Positions 34,497 through 43,785 of a DNA stretch of 64,000 nt are shown piece by piece. The stretch is from Flavobacteriales bacterium. Lineage in GTDB: Bacteria; Bacteroidota; Bacteroidia; Flavobacteriales_F; PHOS-HE28. Position numbers and translations under genes: made by a program. How positions within the stretch are numbered: position 1 is the stretch's first letter; each line of letters begins with the position of its first letter. Location of the stretch: positions 1 through 64,000 of the forward strand of contig JADJKO010000011.1 of the NCBI GenBank assembly GCA_016705955.1, given 5' to 3'. Below the pieces are notes generated by a model that did no database searches, was not told the DNA's origin, and saw only the letters and a list, made by a program, of their open reading frames with translations.

Positions 34497-37400
34497 TCAG
34501 TTCAGCGTATAGGAAACATCGGCAACACCGTCCAACGCATTTACCAATTCCTCACTGATGGTCACTTTGTGCCGCTTGCTGGGCGTATCGACGGCTACGT
34601 TCTCGGATTGGCTGACGAGTTGGAAGTTCACTTTGCATTTGCCGGGATGCGCCGCGAGTAGCTGTCCAAGTTCGCGGACCAGTTCGTCCGAGACGCGTTC
34701 GGCCTCCAATGTCAAGTTCAACTTGGTCAGGTGCTTTTCACGTACATCGCTCAAGAACTCCATGCTCGTGATCTTGAATTCCATTTGGCCCTCATCACGC
34801 CCCCAGGTGCGCGCCATCGCCCGGCCTTTCACGAAAAGGAGCGCGCCCGGTTGCAGGTACAGCTTGAAGCGCAAGTAATCCTCACTGAAGAGCATGAAGT
34901 CGTGCGAGCCGAGGTGATCCTCCAGGCTCAACGTACCGAAGGGCTTGCCGCTCTTCGCGATGCGATGCTCGGCTTTCGTGACGATCCCCGCGAAAGAGAC
35001 ATCGCGACCCTCCAGTGCTTTGAGGTCGGTGAGTTGTGCGAGATCGTTGTGGCAGAGGTACTTGATCTCCAAACGGTGATCATCCAGTGGGTGGCCGCTC
35101 AAGTAGAAACCGATCACCTCCTTCTCGAAGTGGAGCTTCTCCAACGCGCTCCATCCTTCGATCTGTGGTAAGGGCGGTTCGGGGATGCCCGCGCCTTCCA
35201 CCGCACCATCGAACATGCTCACTTGCGCGGAATCAACCCCGTCCTGGTGCTGTTGGCCGAAGCGAGTGAGTGTTTCCATCCACGTGGGCTTGCCTTCACC
35301 TGCGCTGTGGAAGAAATATGCACGCGTCACGTTCAACGAATCGAAGGCGCCTGCATAAGCAAGGCTTTCCAATGCCTTCCGGTTCGCTGATCGCAGGTTC
35401 ACGCGACGAACGAGATCGAAGATGGTGGAGTAGGGGCCGTCCTTGCCGCGTTCCGTCACGATCGTTTCCACGGCGGCTTCGCCCACGCCTTTCACGGCGC
35501 CCAATCCGAAACGGATCCGCCCCTCCTTGTTCACGCTGAACTGGAAGCTGCTTTCGTTCACATCGGGCCCGAGCACCTTGATCCCCATGCGCCTGCACTC
35601 CTCCATGAAGAAGGTGATCTTGTCGATCTGGCCGCCGGAATGCGTGAGCACGCTGGCCATGTATTCGCTCGGGTAGTTCGCTTTCAGCCATGCCGTTTGG
35701 TAAGCCACGACGGCGTAGCAGGTGCTGTGCGATTTGTTGAAGGCGTACTGGGCGAACGCTTCCCAGTCGGTCCAGATCTTCATGCACACTTTCTCGTCGA
35801 ACCCGCGCTCGCTCGTTCCCGAGAGGAACTGGCCCTTCATCTTGTCCAGCATTACGCGGTCCTTCTTGCCCATCGCTTTGCGCAACACATCCGCATCGCC
35901 TTTGCTGAAGCCCGCGAGCTTCTGGCTGAGCAGCATCACCTGCTCCTGGTACACCGTGACGCCGTACGTCTCCCTCAGCAGGTCCTCCATCTCGGGGAGG
36001 TCGTACACGATCTTCTCCAACCCGTGCTTGCGCTTGATGAAGTTCGGGATGTACTCCATCGGGCCCGGACGGTACAGCGCGTTCATGGCGATGAGGTCGC
36101 CGAACTGGTCCGCCTTGAGTTCGCGCAGGTGCTTCTGCATGCCCGGACTTTCGAACTGGAAGGTACCATTGGTCTCGGCGCGCTGGTAGATCCCGAAGGT
36201 CTTCTCGTCGTCCAGCGGAATGTCGTCGATCGCGATGTCGATGCCGTGGTTGGCCTTGATCATGCGCAGTGCATCGCGGATGATGGTGAGCGTCTTCAGG
36301 CCCAGGAAGTCCATCTTGATCACCCCGGCGTCCTCGATCACCTTGCCTTCGTACTGCGTGAGCAGGAGGGTGGATTCCTTCGAGGTGCAGACCGGGATGA
36401 TCTCCGTGAGGTCGCTCGGCGCGATGATGATGCCCGCCGGGTGAACACCAGTGCCGCGCACGCTGCCTTCCAGCTTCTCGGCTTCGCGCAGCACGTCCGA
36501 CGTGAGCTCGCCGCTTTCGAGGATCTCGCGCAACGCCTTCACATTGGCGAGTTCATCGCTGCTGAGGTTCTCCTTCACCTTCAAGCTGCCCGGTCCTTCG
36601 ATCGGTGCGTTCAGGATGCGGCCCAGTTCGATGCCCGGTCGTTCGGGGACCAGCTTCGCGAGGCGATCGGCTTCCTGTAGCGGCAGGTCCATCACGCGGC
36701 TCACGTCGCGGATGCTGCTCTTGGCGGCCATGCTGCCGTAGGTGATGATCTGCGCCACCTGGTTCTTGCCGTACTTGTTCACCACGTAGTCGATCACCTT
36801 CTGCCGACCCTCGTCATCGAAGTCGGTGTCGATATCGGGCATGCTCTTGCGGTCCGGGTTCAGGAAGCGCTCGAACAGCAGGTCGTACTTGATCGGGTCG
36901 ATGTTCGTGATGCCGATGCAATACGCCACCACGCTTCCCGCTGCACTGCCACGACCGGGGCCGATCAGTACGCCCATGGCCTTGCCGGCGTTGATGAAAT
37001 CCTGCGTGATCAGGAAGTAGCCGCTGAAGCCCATCGTGCGGATGGTGAACAGCTCGAAGTCGATCCGCTCCTTGATCTTGGGGTCGAGCGAATCGATGCC
37101 GGCGTCCGTCAGTCGACCCGGAGGATCGACGGTTCGGGCGCTTCGATCCGGATCCGTTGCGAGGTAGCGGCGTATCGCTCCTTCGTAAGTGAGGTGCTTC
37201 AGGTATTCGCTCTGGTCCGCAAAGCCGGTGGGGATCTCGTAGTTGGGGAGCAGGATGTCCTTCTTCAGCTTCAAGGGTTCCACCTTGTCCACGATGCGGT
37301 TCGTGTTGTCCAGGGCTTCGGGCAGATCGCTGAAGGACTTCAGCATCTGCTCTTGGGTCTTGAAGTAGAACTCGTCGTTGTAGAAGGCGAAGCGTTTGCC

Positions 37401-38162
37401 CTTCTGGCTCACCTCGTCATCGCCGTCATCGGCTTTGGGCGTGCTCTGCTTTTCGCCGGTGTTGATGCACAACAGGATGTCGTGCGCGTTGCTGTCCGCC
37501 TGGTCCACATAGTGGCTGTCGTTGCTGGCGATCACCGGTACGTTGTACTTCTTCGCCCAGTCCAGCAGCACGGCGTTCACGCGGTCCTGTTCCGGCATCC
37601 CATGGCGTTGGATCTCCACGTAGTAGTCCTCGCCGAACAGGTTGAGCCACCACTTGAATTCCTCCTCCGCCTTGGACAGATCGGTGCCGCCGCGCAGGAT
37701 GGCTTGTGGTACGCTTGCGCCCAAGCAGCACGTTGTGGCGATCAGGCCTTCGTGGTACTTCTCGATCAGCTCCTTGTCGATGCGCGCGTACTTGCTGTAG
37801 AAGCCCTCGATGTACCCGAGCGAGCACAACTTGCTCAGGTTCCTGTAGCCCGTCGCGTTCTTCGCCAGCATCAACTGGTGGAAGCGCTTGTCCTTGTCCT
37901 CGCGGGTGAACGCCTTCTTGTGCCGGTCCGCTACCACGTAGAACTCGCAGCCCACGATCGGCTTCACCTTCGGCGTGCCGTCCTCGTTCTTGTGCTTGCC
38001 CGCCTCGGCCACGAACTTGAACACGCCGAACATGTTGCCATGGTCCGTGATGGCGAGCGCGGGCTGCCCATCGGCAGCGGCTTTCTTGTACAGCGCGGGG
38101 ATGCTGGCCGCGCCATCGAGAAGTGAGAATTGGGTGTGAACGTGGAGGTGCGAGAACTTCAT
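34497..38162 (-). CDS. dnaE: DNA polymerase III subunit alpha
   Basis: A 1221-residue replicative polymerase of the DnaE1 type. An N-terminal PHP domain (FSHLHVHTQFSLLDG, AITDHGNMFG) precedes the palm, with GPGRGSAAGSVVAYC near residue 397 and the catalytic PDIDTDFDDEGR near 441. The thumb/fingers region has YRPGPMEYIPNFIKRKHG and AYQTAWLKANYPSEYMASVL. A helix-hairpin-helix region (GLGAVKGVGEAAVETIV) and an OB-fold (VSFAGIVTKAEHRIAKSG) close the protein. The length and order are normal. A TACCTTCG box lies 14 bases before the ATG. Confidence 0.97.
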   Translation of the reverse strand: MKFSHLHVHTQFSLLDGAASIPALYKKAAADGQPALAITDHGNMFGVFKFVAEAGKHKNEDGTPKVKPIVGCEFYVVADRHKKAFTREDKDKRFHQLMLAKNATGYRNLSKLCSLGYIEGFYSKYARIDKELIEKYHEGLIATTCCLGASVPQAILRGGTDLSKAEEEFKWWLNLFGEDYYVEIQRHGMPEQDRVNAVLLDWAKKYNVPVIASNDSHYVDQADSNAHDILLCINTGEKQSTPKADDGDDEVSQKGKRFAFYNDEFYFKTQEQMLKSFSDLPEALDNTNRIVDKVEPLKLKKDILLPNYEIPTGFADQSEYLKHLTYEGAIRRYLATDPDRSARTVDPPGRLTDAGIDSLDPKIKERIDFELFTIRTMGFSGYFLITQDFINAGKAMGVLIGPGRGSAAGSVVAYCIGITNIDPIKYDLLFERFLNPDRKSMPDIDTDFDDEGRQKVIDYVVNKYGKNQVAQIITYGSMAAKSSIRDVSRVMDLPLQEADRLAKLVPERPGIELGRILNAPIEGPGSLKVKENLSSDELANVKALREILESGELTSDVLREAEKLEGSVRGTGVHPAGIIIAPSDLTEIIPVCTSKESTLLLTQYEGKVIEDAGVIKMDFLGLKTLTIIRDALRMIKANHGIDIAIDDIPLDDEKTFGIYQRAETNGTFQFESPGMQKHLRELKADQFGDLIAMNALYRPGPMEYIPNFIKRKHGLEKIVYDLPEMEDLLRETYGVTVYQEQVMLLSQKLAGFSKGDADVLRKAMGKKDRVMLDKMKGQFLSGTSERGFDEKVCMKIWTDWEAFAQYAFNKSHSTCYAVVAYQTAWLKANYPSEYMASVLTHSGGQIDKITFFMEECRRMGIKVLGPDVNESSFQFSVNKEGRIRFGLGAVKGVGEAAVETIVTERGKDGPYSTIFDLVRRVNLRSANRKALESLAYAGAFDSLNVTRAYFFHSAGEGKPTWMETLTRFGQQHQDGVDSAQVSMFDGAVEGAGIPEPPLPQIEGWSALEKLHFEKEVIGFYLSGHPLDDHRLEIKYLCHNDLAQLTDLKALEGRDVSFAGIVTKAEHRIAKSGKPFGTLSLEDHLGSHDFMLFSEDYLRFKLYLQPGALLFVKGRAMARTWGRDEGQMEFKITSMEFLSDVREKHLTKLNLTLEAERVSDELVRELGQLLAAHPGKCKVNFQLVSQSENVAVDTPSKRHKVTISEELVNALDGVADVSYTLN

Positions 38163-38176
38163 GGCGATGCGAGCGC

Positions 38177-38184
38177 CGAAGGTA
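38177..38184 (-). promoter_or_regulatory. putative -7 box TACCTTCG of dnaE
   Basis: A TAnnTTYG match 14 bases before the dnaE ATG. The divergent small gene has its own box at 38238-38245. Confidence 0.45.
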
Positions 38185-38237
38185 CCCGACCGGGATGGGG
38201 TGGGAGGTGATCAGTTTTCCACAGTCCTGGAACGCCG

Positions 38238-38245
38238 TAATTTCG
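38238..38245 (+). promoter_or_regulatory. putative -7 box TAATTTCG
   Basis: A TAnnTTYG match ending four bases before the ATG at 38250, consistent with a leaderless or nearly leaderless transcript. Confidence 0.5.
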
Positions 38246-38249
38246 TTCC

Positions 38250-38444
38250 ATGAATTACATCCTCACCGTACCGGACGACCGCAAGGACTTCCTGGAGGAG
38301 CTGATCAAGGCCATGCCATTCTTGAAAGCGCGACCTATCTCCAAGGCGAAGGCCGAGCGCGTGAGCGATATGCTCGATGCGATCGTGGAGATGAAAGCGA
38401 TCGAAGCAGGCAAGCGGAAGCCGCGTTCCATGAAGGCCAACTAG
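38250..38444 (+). CDS. small basic antitoxin-like protein
   Basis: A 64-residue protein with a beta-strand start (MNYILTVP), an amphipathic helix (DFLEELIKAMPFL) and a Lys/Arg-rich end (EAGKRKPRSMKAN). The arrangement resembles the small protein at 432-641 and small antitoxin-like proteins of Bacteroidota, but no toxin gene follows: the next gene is a membrane-anchored protein on the same strand 20 bases away. It is divergent from dnaE. Function unknown. Confidence 0.6.
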   Translation: MNYILTVPDDRKDFLEELIKAMPFLKARPISKAKAERVSDMLDAIVEMKAIEAGKRKPRSMKAN

Positions 38445-38464
38445 GATTCGCGAGAATTATCTGC

Positions 38465-38905
38465 ATGGGCAACGGACCAAATCTTCGGCAAGCCGTTATC
38501 AACTGGAGTATATTGTTGGTGATCGGATTCGCGGTTGTTTGGTTTGCTTGGTTGAAGCCACGCTCACAGGAGCGGGAGATTGAGGATGCCATAGAAATGA
38601 GACTGCAAGAGCTTCGGAATGAGCCTGTCCCGCAGTCAAGTGCAGTCGGCTCGACTGAACCGGCGTTGAACCATGAAGAGCAAATGGTGCAGGACTCCGT
38701 TCTGTGTTTGAGCCGAGATGGCCAACTGCTAACGCAGCATGAGCGAGCGGAAGAGCTTTTGGTTACTGGCGATACCGCTGCGGCAATTCGCATTTGGCGC
38801 GGTGTTGACTGGAGGCGGAATATTTGGTTGTACTCTAAGGTTGGGGATAGACTCACCTCTAAACCGATTCAGAGCTACTTCGGTCGGAAGGATGATTGGT
38901 ACTAA
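38465..38905 (+). CDS. membrane-anchored hypothetical protein, lower GC than neighbours
   Basis: A 146-residue protein with one N-terminal membrane helix (INWSILLVIGFAVVWFAWL) and a polar outside or inside domain (IEDAIEMRLQELRNEP, later EELLVTGDTAAAIRIWRGVD). The middle looks tetratricopeptide-like but is too short for a firm call. By eye, the base composition is nearer 50 % GC than the surrounding genes, and TTG, GTT and TTT codons are more frequent. This hints at recent acquisition. It begins 20 bases after the small upstream gene. Family not recognised. Confidence 0.55.
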   Translation: MGNGPNLRQAVINWSILLVIGFAVVWFAWLKPRSQEREIEDAIEMRLQELRNEPVPQSSAVGSTEPALNHEEQMVQDSVLCLSRDGQLLTQHERAEELLVTGDTAAAIRIWRGVDWRRNIWLYSKVGDRLTSKPIQSYFGRKDDWY

Positions 38906-38969
38906 GGGCCTTCGCACGTACTTCATTCCTCACAGACCCTGCGCTCTTCAATTCCTCGGCAGCTGTGAG

Positions 38970-39009
38970 ACTCCGGGTCTCGGTCGCGGAGCCTCCGATC
39001 GCCCGGAGT
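38970..39009. repeat. REP-like imperfect palindrome
   Basis: Outer arms ACTCCGGG (38970-38977) and CCCGGAGT (39002-39009) are perfect inverted repeats. Inner arms CGGAG and CTCCG (38987-38997) extend the hairpin. No T-tract follows, so it is not a typical terminator. Confidence 0.5.
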
Positions 39010-39012
39010 GAC

Positions 39013-39156
39013 GCCTTGGTGGATGCGAAAGTGGGATTGCACGGCGCGATATCGGGCTTGCACGATGGCTACCTGGGTTTGGAGGATGCCTATCTGACCG
39101 ATGCGGACGCCTATCTCAAGGTGCAGGACGCCATTCTGACCGAGGTGGATTCGCTG
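39013..39156 (+). repeat. degenerate 21-bp tandem repeat, about seven copies
   Basis: The period is seen as gat-gcc-tat-ctg-like words recurring every 21 bases; read in frame it would give heptads such as GLHDGYL, GLEDAYL and TDADAYL. It may be a remnant of a coiled-coil-coding gene or a non-coding minisatellite. Confidence 0.5.
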
Positions 39157-39240
39157 GCGATGGTGGTGGCTGCGCGAGATCCCTTCGCTGCGCTTGCGAT
39201 GACGGATGACGATGGTGGAGGCTGCGTCGGGCGCAGAAAT

Positions 39241-39702
39241 TCAAGTGTGCTGTTTCACCTGATAGGTCCCCGCTGGCGACCGGCTTGCGATGCTCAACCT
39301 GTTCCAGACGTTGATCACGGAAATGGCGAAGGTGAGGTCGGCCAGTTCGGTGGGGCTGAAGTGCGGTCGTACCTCCTCATACACGGCGTCCGGGACATTG
39401 CCTTCGGTCACTAGGGTCACGGCTTCGGTCCATGCCAGCGCGGCGCGCTCCCGGTCCGTGTACCATGTGCATTCGCGCCAGGCGTCCAAGGAATAGAGCC
39501 GTTGCTCACTTTCGCCTAGCGCGCGGAGGTCCTTCCAGTGCATGTCGAGGCAATAGGCGCAGCCGTTGATCTGTGATGCGCGCAGTTTGATGAGGTGGAT
39601 CAAGGGGATCCCGATGGAGCAGTGGTGGAGGTATTCCTCCACGGCTCCCATGGCCTTGTAGATGCCCGGGGAGTCCTTGGCATAATTGGATCTTGGTGTC
39701 AT
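39241..39702 (-). CDS. carboxymuconolactone decarboxylase/AhpD-like protein
   Basis: A 153-residue helical protein of the AhpD/CMD superfamily. The signature is GCAYCLDMHWKDLRALGES, with the redox CxxC and downstream His that in AhpD act in peroxide reduction. The flanking segments LIHLIKLRASQIN and LADLTFAISVINVWNRLSIA are typical. It probably acts as a cytosolic thiol-dependent peroxidase or protein of related function. No ahpC gene is near. The start is the only ATG that keeps the full N-terminal helix. Confidence 0.88.
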   Translation of the reverse strand: MTPRSNYAKDSPGIYKAMGAVEEYLHHCSIGIPLIHLIKLRASQINGCAYCLDMHWKDLRALGESEQRLYSLDAWRECTWYTDRERAALAWTEAVTLVTEGNVPDAVYEEVRPHFSPTELADLTFAISVINVWNRLSIASRSPAGTYQVKQHT

Positions 39703-39926
39703 GAGAGGTTGGAGTTGAAGCCGAAAGCTAATGGGCTGCTACCGGGCAATGGCAATTTCACACCGCTGAGGAACAATGCGGTGGGCTATCTGTTGGGTCT
39801 TGTGGGGCAGGAGGCCACATCCCGGTTCCGGCTGAAATACACGGAGCGCTCTGTGTGATGAACTCGCGGTACATCGATAAGGTGGTGGAGTAGAGGCGTC
39901 ATCGGCAGCACCGTTACTTTCACGGC

Positions 39927-40376
39927 ATGTCCACGGTCACTCGCTACTTTGAAGCACTGGCACAACGTGACTGGGCCGGGATGGCAGCGTGCTATTCCGA
40001 CCATGCGCACTTCAGCGATCCGGTGTTCCCGGACCTCGATGCAACGGGGGTGAGGGCGATGTGGAAGATGTTGCTGACCTCCGGGACGGACCTGCGCGTG
40101 ACGTATCGCGTGCTGGATGAATCGGAGACACGAGCGAAAGGGGAATGGCAAGCAGACTACACCTTCAGCAGGACCGGCAGGAATGTACGCAACATCATCA
40201 GTAGTGAGTTCGAGCTTCGCGATGGACTCATCGTTCGGCAATGCGATCACTTCGACTTTTGGCGTTGGAGCAGACAAGCGTTGGGCGTTCCAGGACTCCT
40301 GCTTGGGTGGACATCCTTGGTCCAGAACAAGGTGCAACGCACTGCGCACACCACGTTGGATAGGTCGATGCGCTGA
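39927..40376 (+). CDS. NTF2-like (SnoaL-type) protein
   Basis: A 149-residue protein with the NTF2-like start VTRYFEALAQRDWAGMAACY, then HAHFSDPVFPDLDATGVRAMW, and the closing beta strands ELRDGLIVRQCDHFDFWRW. The fold is a cone-shaped alpha+beta barrel used for small-molecule binding or isomerase chemistry. The substrate is unknown. TACTTTCA ends four bases before the ATG. It stands alone between divergent neighbours. Confidence 0.85.
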   Translation: MSTVTRYFEALAQRDWAGMAACYSDHAHFSDPVFPDLDATGVRAMWKMLLTSGTDLRVTYRVLDESETRAKGEWQADYTFSRTGRNVRNIISSEFELRDGLIVRQCDHFDFWRWSRQALGVPGLLLGWTSLVQNKVQRTAHTTLDRSMR

Positions 40377-40469
40377 TCAACCAGTGCTCATGACCGCCTT
40401 ATACCGCAAGGAGAAGTTCACCGAGCGCGTGCGTAACTCTCGTAGGCATGTGTGTGATCACCTTTCCAC

Positions 40470-41453
40470 TCATGGCTTTCTCGCTTTGATCCGCTCCTCC
40501 AAGGCCGGCAATTCCTTCTTGTAGGCCTCTACGTCCCAGATCAGTTCCCAGCGCGCGATGTAATCCGCAATGGGACCCAGCCCGACCGCGGCTCGACGAA
40601 CATCCACATTGTCGGGGTCCTCCAGTGGACTGAGGAAGTATGCGCCGGTTCCCGGGTCGCGCCCGATCTGGCTACCATAGCGTTGTTGCTTGCCGTTGCG
40701 TATGAGCACACGATCCTCCAACAAGGCGAGGCTACTGCCTTTCGCGTTCCCCTTGGTGACCGCCTCGCGCATCATGGGCAGGTACTTCTCCTGAGTGACC
40801 AGGTCCGCATGTTGGATCACCAGAAACAAGGTTGAATTCCCCGTTTGACCAATGACATCGGGGCCGAGCCAACCACGTTCGTCGAGGATCCGCGTGACGA
40901 TCACCAGGTTCGTTGAATCGGCCTGTGCCATGCGATCCCAGAGTGCCTGCATTTCCTTGGAGTCGCGGCCGGATCCGGTTTCCACCTTTTCGATCTGCCG
41001 ACGAAGTCCCTGATCCTCATCAAAGACGGAGTCCAACAGGGCAACCAGTGGTTTGTCGTAGTCGGCTTCAATGCGCTCCTTATTGGCCTTTACCACACCG
41101 ATCAACCTCGGCCAACGTGGATCGTTATGCAACGTGTTCAGGTCAACATCCGTTGTGATGTGCTGCACGTTGGCGTAGTCCATCAGCGAGGCGATCCGGT
41201 CCAAGTGGAAGAAAGCGGAATCCGGCACTCCGGCCAGGGCGTAGGAGCATGCAGCGTTGTAACGGTCGTTGCTCGATCCCTTCCAGCCCAACGCTTGGAA
41301 TGCTGCTGAGTAGCTCGCGGCGGACTCCCTGAATTCCTTCTTCTCGTAGAGGCCCCATGCTTCCTTGATGAGCGCGTCGTGGCGGACCCGATCCTGGCCG
41401 ACGACATATGGACCGATCAGCAGCACCAACAGAACGAGGATCATCTGTTTCAT
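40470..41453 (-). CDS. secreted DUF6624-like protein with TPR-like N-terminus
   Basis: A 327-residue protein with a signal peptide (MILVLLVLLIGPYVVGQ). Residues ~25-115 resemble tetratricopeptide units (LIKEAWGLYEKKEFRESAAS, YNAACSYALAGVPDSAFFHL). The C-terminal ~180 residues fit DUF6624 (ILDERGWLGPDVIGQTGNS, LVIQHADLVTQEKYLPMMRE, RNGKQQRYGSQIGRD). The role is not known. The ATG at 41453 is preceded by TACATTTC at four bases. Longer readings lack a signal peptide at the front. Confidence 0.75.
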   Translation of the reverse strand: MKQMILVLLVLLIGPYVVGQDRVRHDALIKEAWGLYEKKEFRESAASYSAAFQALGWKGSSNDRYNAACSYALAGVPDSAFFHLDRIASLMDYANVQHITTDVDLNTLHNDPRWPRLIGVVKANKERIEADYDKPLVALLDSVFDEDQGLRRQIEKVETGSGRDSKEMQALWDRMAQADSTNLVIVTRILDERGWLGPDVIGQTGNSTLFLVIQHADLVTQEKYLPMMREAVTKGNAKGSSLALLEDRVLIRNGKQQRYGSQIGRDPGTGAYFLSPLEDPDNVDVRRAAVGLGPIADYIARWELIWDVEAYKKELPALEERIKARKP

Positions 41454-41514
41454 ACCGGAAATGTAAACGCCCGGATCCGTTCGCACGGTCCGGGTGTTCA
41501 TCAAGTAATAGAAC

Positions 41515-43692
41515 CTAGCTGTTCTCTTTGGGCACTTCCACCTTGAAGGTCGGAACGAAATGGATGTTGTGGAAGAAGAAGCTCCACTTGTCCGCTTGCT
41601 CCTCGATGACCTTGCTTGTGGGCTTGCCTCCGCCGTGTCCGGCTTGGGTATCCACGCGGATCAGTACCGGCGCGCTGCCTTGTTGCGCGACTTGCAACGT
41701 GCTGATGAATTTGAAGCTGTGCGCGGGGACCACGCGGTCATCATGGTCCGCCGTCATCACCATGGTGGGCGGGTAGCTCGCTGGCTTCACGTTATGCAGT
41801 GGTGAGTACTTCACCAGATAATCGAACTCTTCCTTGCTGTTGTCGGCGTTGCCATACTCGGGCGTCCAACCGAAACCCGCAGTGAACTTCTGGTAGCGCA
41901 GCATGTCGAGCACACCCACTTCAGGGAAGCAGACCGCGAAGAGATCGGGACGCTGTGTCATTACGGCGCCGATCAGCAAGCCGCCGTTGCTACCACCGTT
42001 CACACCGAGGTGAGCCGTGTCGGTCCACTTCTCCGCGATCAGGTATTCCGCTGCGGCGATGAAATCATCGAAGACGTTCTGCTTCTTCTCCTTCATGCCG
42101 GCCTTGTGCCAGTCCTCGCCGTACTCTCCACCACCGCGCAAATTGGCCAGCGCGAACACGCCACCTTGTTCCAGTAGCAGCATGCGGCTGGTGCTGAAAC
42201 TCGGGGAGAGGCTGATGTTGAATCCGCCGTAGGCGTACATCAGCGTGGGGTTCGAGCCGTTGGGCTTCACGTCCTTCCGATGTACAATGAACAGGGGCAC
42301 CTTCGTGCCGTCCTTGCTAGGGTAGAACACTTGCTCCGTGGTGTACTCCAAGGGATCGAACTTCAACTCCGGACGGAAGAACACGTCGCTTTTACCTGTG
42401 GTATAATCATACTTGTAGATCGAACCGGGATCAGTGAATGAGGTGAAGCTGTAGAATCCGAAGGTGTCCTTGCGCTTGCCTCCGAAGCCACCCGCACTGC
42501 CGATGTCGGGTAATGCGATCTCCTGTTCGCCGGTACCGTCCTCCTTGTAGCGATAGAACCGGCTTGTAGCGTCCTTCAGGTACTCCGCGAAGAGAATTCC
42601 GCCGCCGCTGCTCACGCCTTGCAACAACTCTTTCTTCTGCGGAATGATGTCCTTCCAGTTCTCCTTGGCCGGGTTCGCGGGATCCACTTCCACCAAGCGG
42701 TAGTTCGGTGCATCCACTTCGGTCATCACCAGGAATTTGCCTGTGGTCGGAACGAAGTCGATGATGCTTGTCTTGTGCTCGAAGCCTTGTTGCAATGCGA
42801 CCCATGCCGTGGCTGGGGTGGGCAGTTGGCCTTTCCGCAGGTCGTGGAAGTACATCTCGAAGCCATCAGTGCCCGTGCTGATGTACAGCGTAGCGAATTC
42901 CTCCTCTTCCGTCACACCGACACCTACGTATAGATCGCCGTTCACCTTGTCCTCCCATACTAACACATCCTTCTCCTGCGCGTCGCCCAGCTTGTGGTAG
43001 TACACCTTCTGGAACTTGCTCGCCGCGCTGAGTTCAGTGCCCTTCGCGGGAGTGGGGTAACGGCTGTAGAAGAAGCCGTTCTTGTAGAATGAAGCACCGC
43101 TGAATTTGCTCCACTTGAGCAGGTCGTTGGTGGGCTGCATGGTCGTGAGGTCGTATACCATGATCTCCTGCCAATCGCTCCCCGCACGTTGAACACCTAC
43201 GGCCATGTATCGATCGTCCTTGCTCACGCCGATCGGGCTGTAGGTGGTGGTGCCTGCCGGATCCAGTTCGTTCGGATCGATGAAGACCTTGTCCTCGCCA
43301 TCGAGTCCTTTGCGCACGTTGATCACGCTCTGGTTCTGCAAGCCGCTGTTCTTCCAGATGAAGTACAGGTCGCCCACGCGCATCGGCCCGCTAACCTTGG
43401 GGAAGTTGTACAACTCCTCGTAGCGTTTCGCGAGATCCTTCCGGTAGGGGATCTTCCCGAGATATGCGTTGGTCACCTCGTTCTGTGCCGTAACCCAAGC
43501 TGCGGTCTCCACGGTGGTATCATTCTCCAGCCACCGATAGGGATCGGCCACCCACGTGCCGTGCAGGGAATCACCAGCTGTGGTGTCCTTGCGTGTTTCG
43601 GGGTAGGTGATCTTCTCCACGACCTGATTCTCTTCGGAATTGCACGCAACAAGCGTGAGCAGCGGGAGGGCAAATAAAGCAGGCTTCAACAT
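41515..43692 (-). CDS. prolyl oligopeptidase family lipoprotein (S9A)
   Basis: A 725-residue secreted peptidase. The lipobox is ALPLLTLVAC with Cys near residue 17. A seven-bladed propeller spans about 60-430. The alpha/beta hydrolase carries catalytic Ser in GVNGGSNGGLL (~565), Asp in MTADHDDRVVP (~650) and His in QAGHGGGKP (~684). It cleaves short peptides after proline, probably in the periplasm or on the surface. A perfect TACTTTTG box is 33 bases before the ATG. It appears monocistronic. Confidence 0.95.
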   Translation of the reverse strand: MLKPALFALPLLTLVACNSEENQVVEKITYPETRKDTTAGDSLHGTWVADPYRWLENDTTVETAAWVTAQNEVTNAYLGKIPYRKDLAKRYEELYNFPKVSGPMRVGDLYFIWKNSGLQNQSVINVRKGLDGEDKVFIDPNELDPAGTTTYSPIGVSKDDRYMAVGVQRAGSDWQEIMVYDLTTMQPTNDLLKWSKFSGASFYKNGFFYSRYPTPAKGTELSAASKFQKVYYHKLGDAQEKDVLVWEDKVNGDLYVGVGVTEEEEFATLYISTGTDGFEMYFHDLRKGQLPTPATAWVALQQGFEHKTSIIDFVPTTGKFLVMTEVDAPNYRLVEVDPANPAKENWKDIIPQKKELLQGVSSGGGILFAEYLKDATSRFYRYKEDGTGEQEIALPDIGSAGGFGGKRKDTFGFYSFTSFTDPGSIYKYDYTTGKSDVFFRPELKFDPLEYTTEQVFYPSKDGTKVPLFIVHRKDVKPNGSNPTLMYAYGGFNISLSPSFSTSRMLLLEQGGVFALANLRGGGEYGEDWHKAGMKEKKQNVFDDFIAAAEYLIAEKWTDTAHLGVNGGSNGGLLIGAVMTQRPDLFAVCFPEVGVLDMLRYQKFTAGFGWTPEYGNADNSKEEFDYLVKYSPLHNVKPASYPPTMVMTADHDDRVVPAHSFKFISTLQVAQQGSAPVLIRVDTQAGHGGGKPTSKVIEEQADKWSFFFHNIHFVPTFKVEVPKENS

Positions 43693-43725
43693 GGGGCTGG
43701 CTTCCGCATTTTTCCGGAAGGGTCC

Positions 43726-43733
43726 CAAAAGTA
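43726..43733 (-). promoter_or_regulatory. putative -7 box TACTTTTG of the prolyl oligopeptidase gene
   Basis: An exact TAnnTTTG match 33 bases before the ATG at 43692. Confidence 0.45.
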
Positions 43734-43785
43734 GCCGACGACAATTAGCGAGGATCCCTTGCGGATCAGGACAAGCGGAGAAGGA

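Larger units (their letters stand above)
38906..39240. other. gene-free interval with palindromic and 21-bp repeats
   Basis: This 335-base gap holds a REP-like hairpin sequence (38970-39009), a degenerate 21-bp tandem array (39013-39156) and a second repeat-like stretch, cgagatcccttcgctgcgct and following bases (39174-39212), of the kind scattered between genes in many bacterial genomes. An open frame crosses it, but it starts with TTG inside the upstream gene and I do not consider it coding. Confidence 0.6.

Noticed and set aside
38970..39009. Rho-independent terminator
   Set aside because: The hairpin arms are good but no T-run follows on either strand.
39013..39156. CRISPR array
   Set aside because: The 21-bp units are contiguous with no spacers, and no cas gene is present.
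38896..39414. Open frame across the repeat-rich gap
   Set aside because: It begins with TTG inside the upstream gene, covers palindromes and a 21-bp array, and overlaps the AhpD-like gene on the other strand; it looks like repeat translation.
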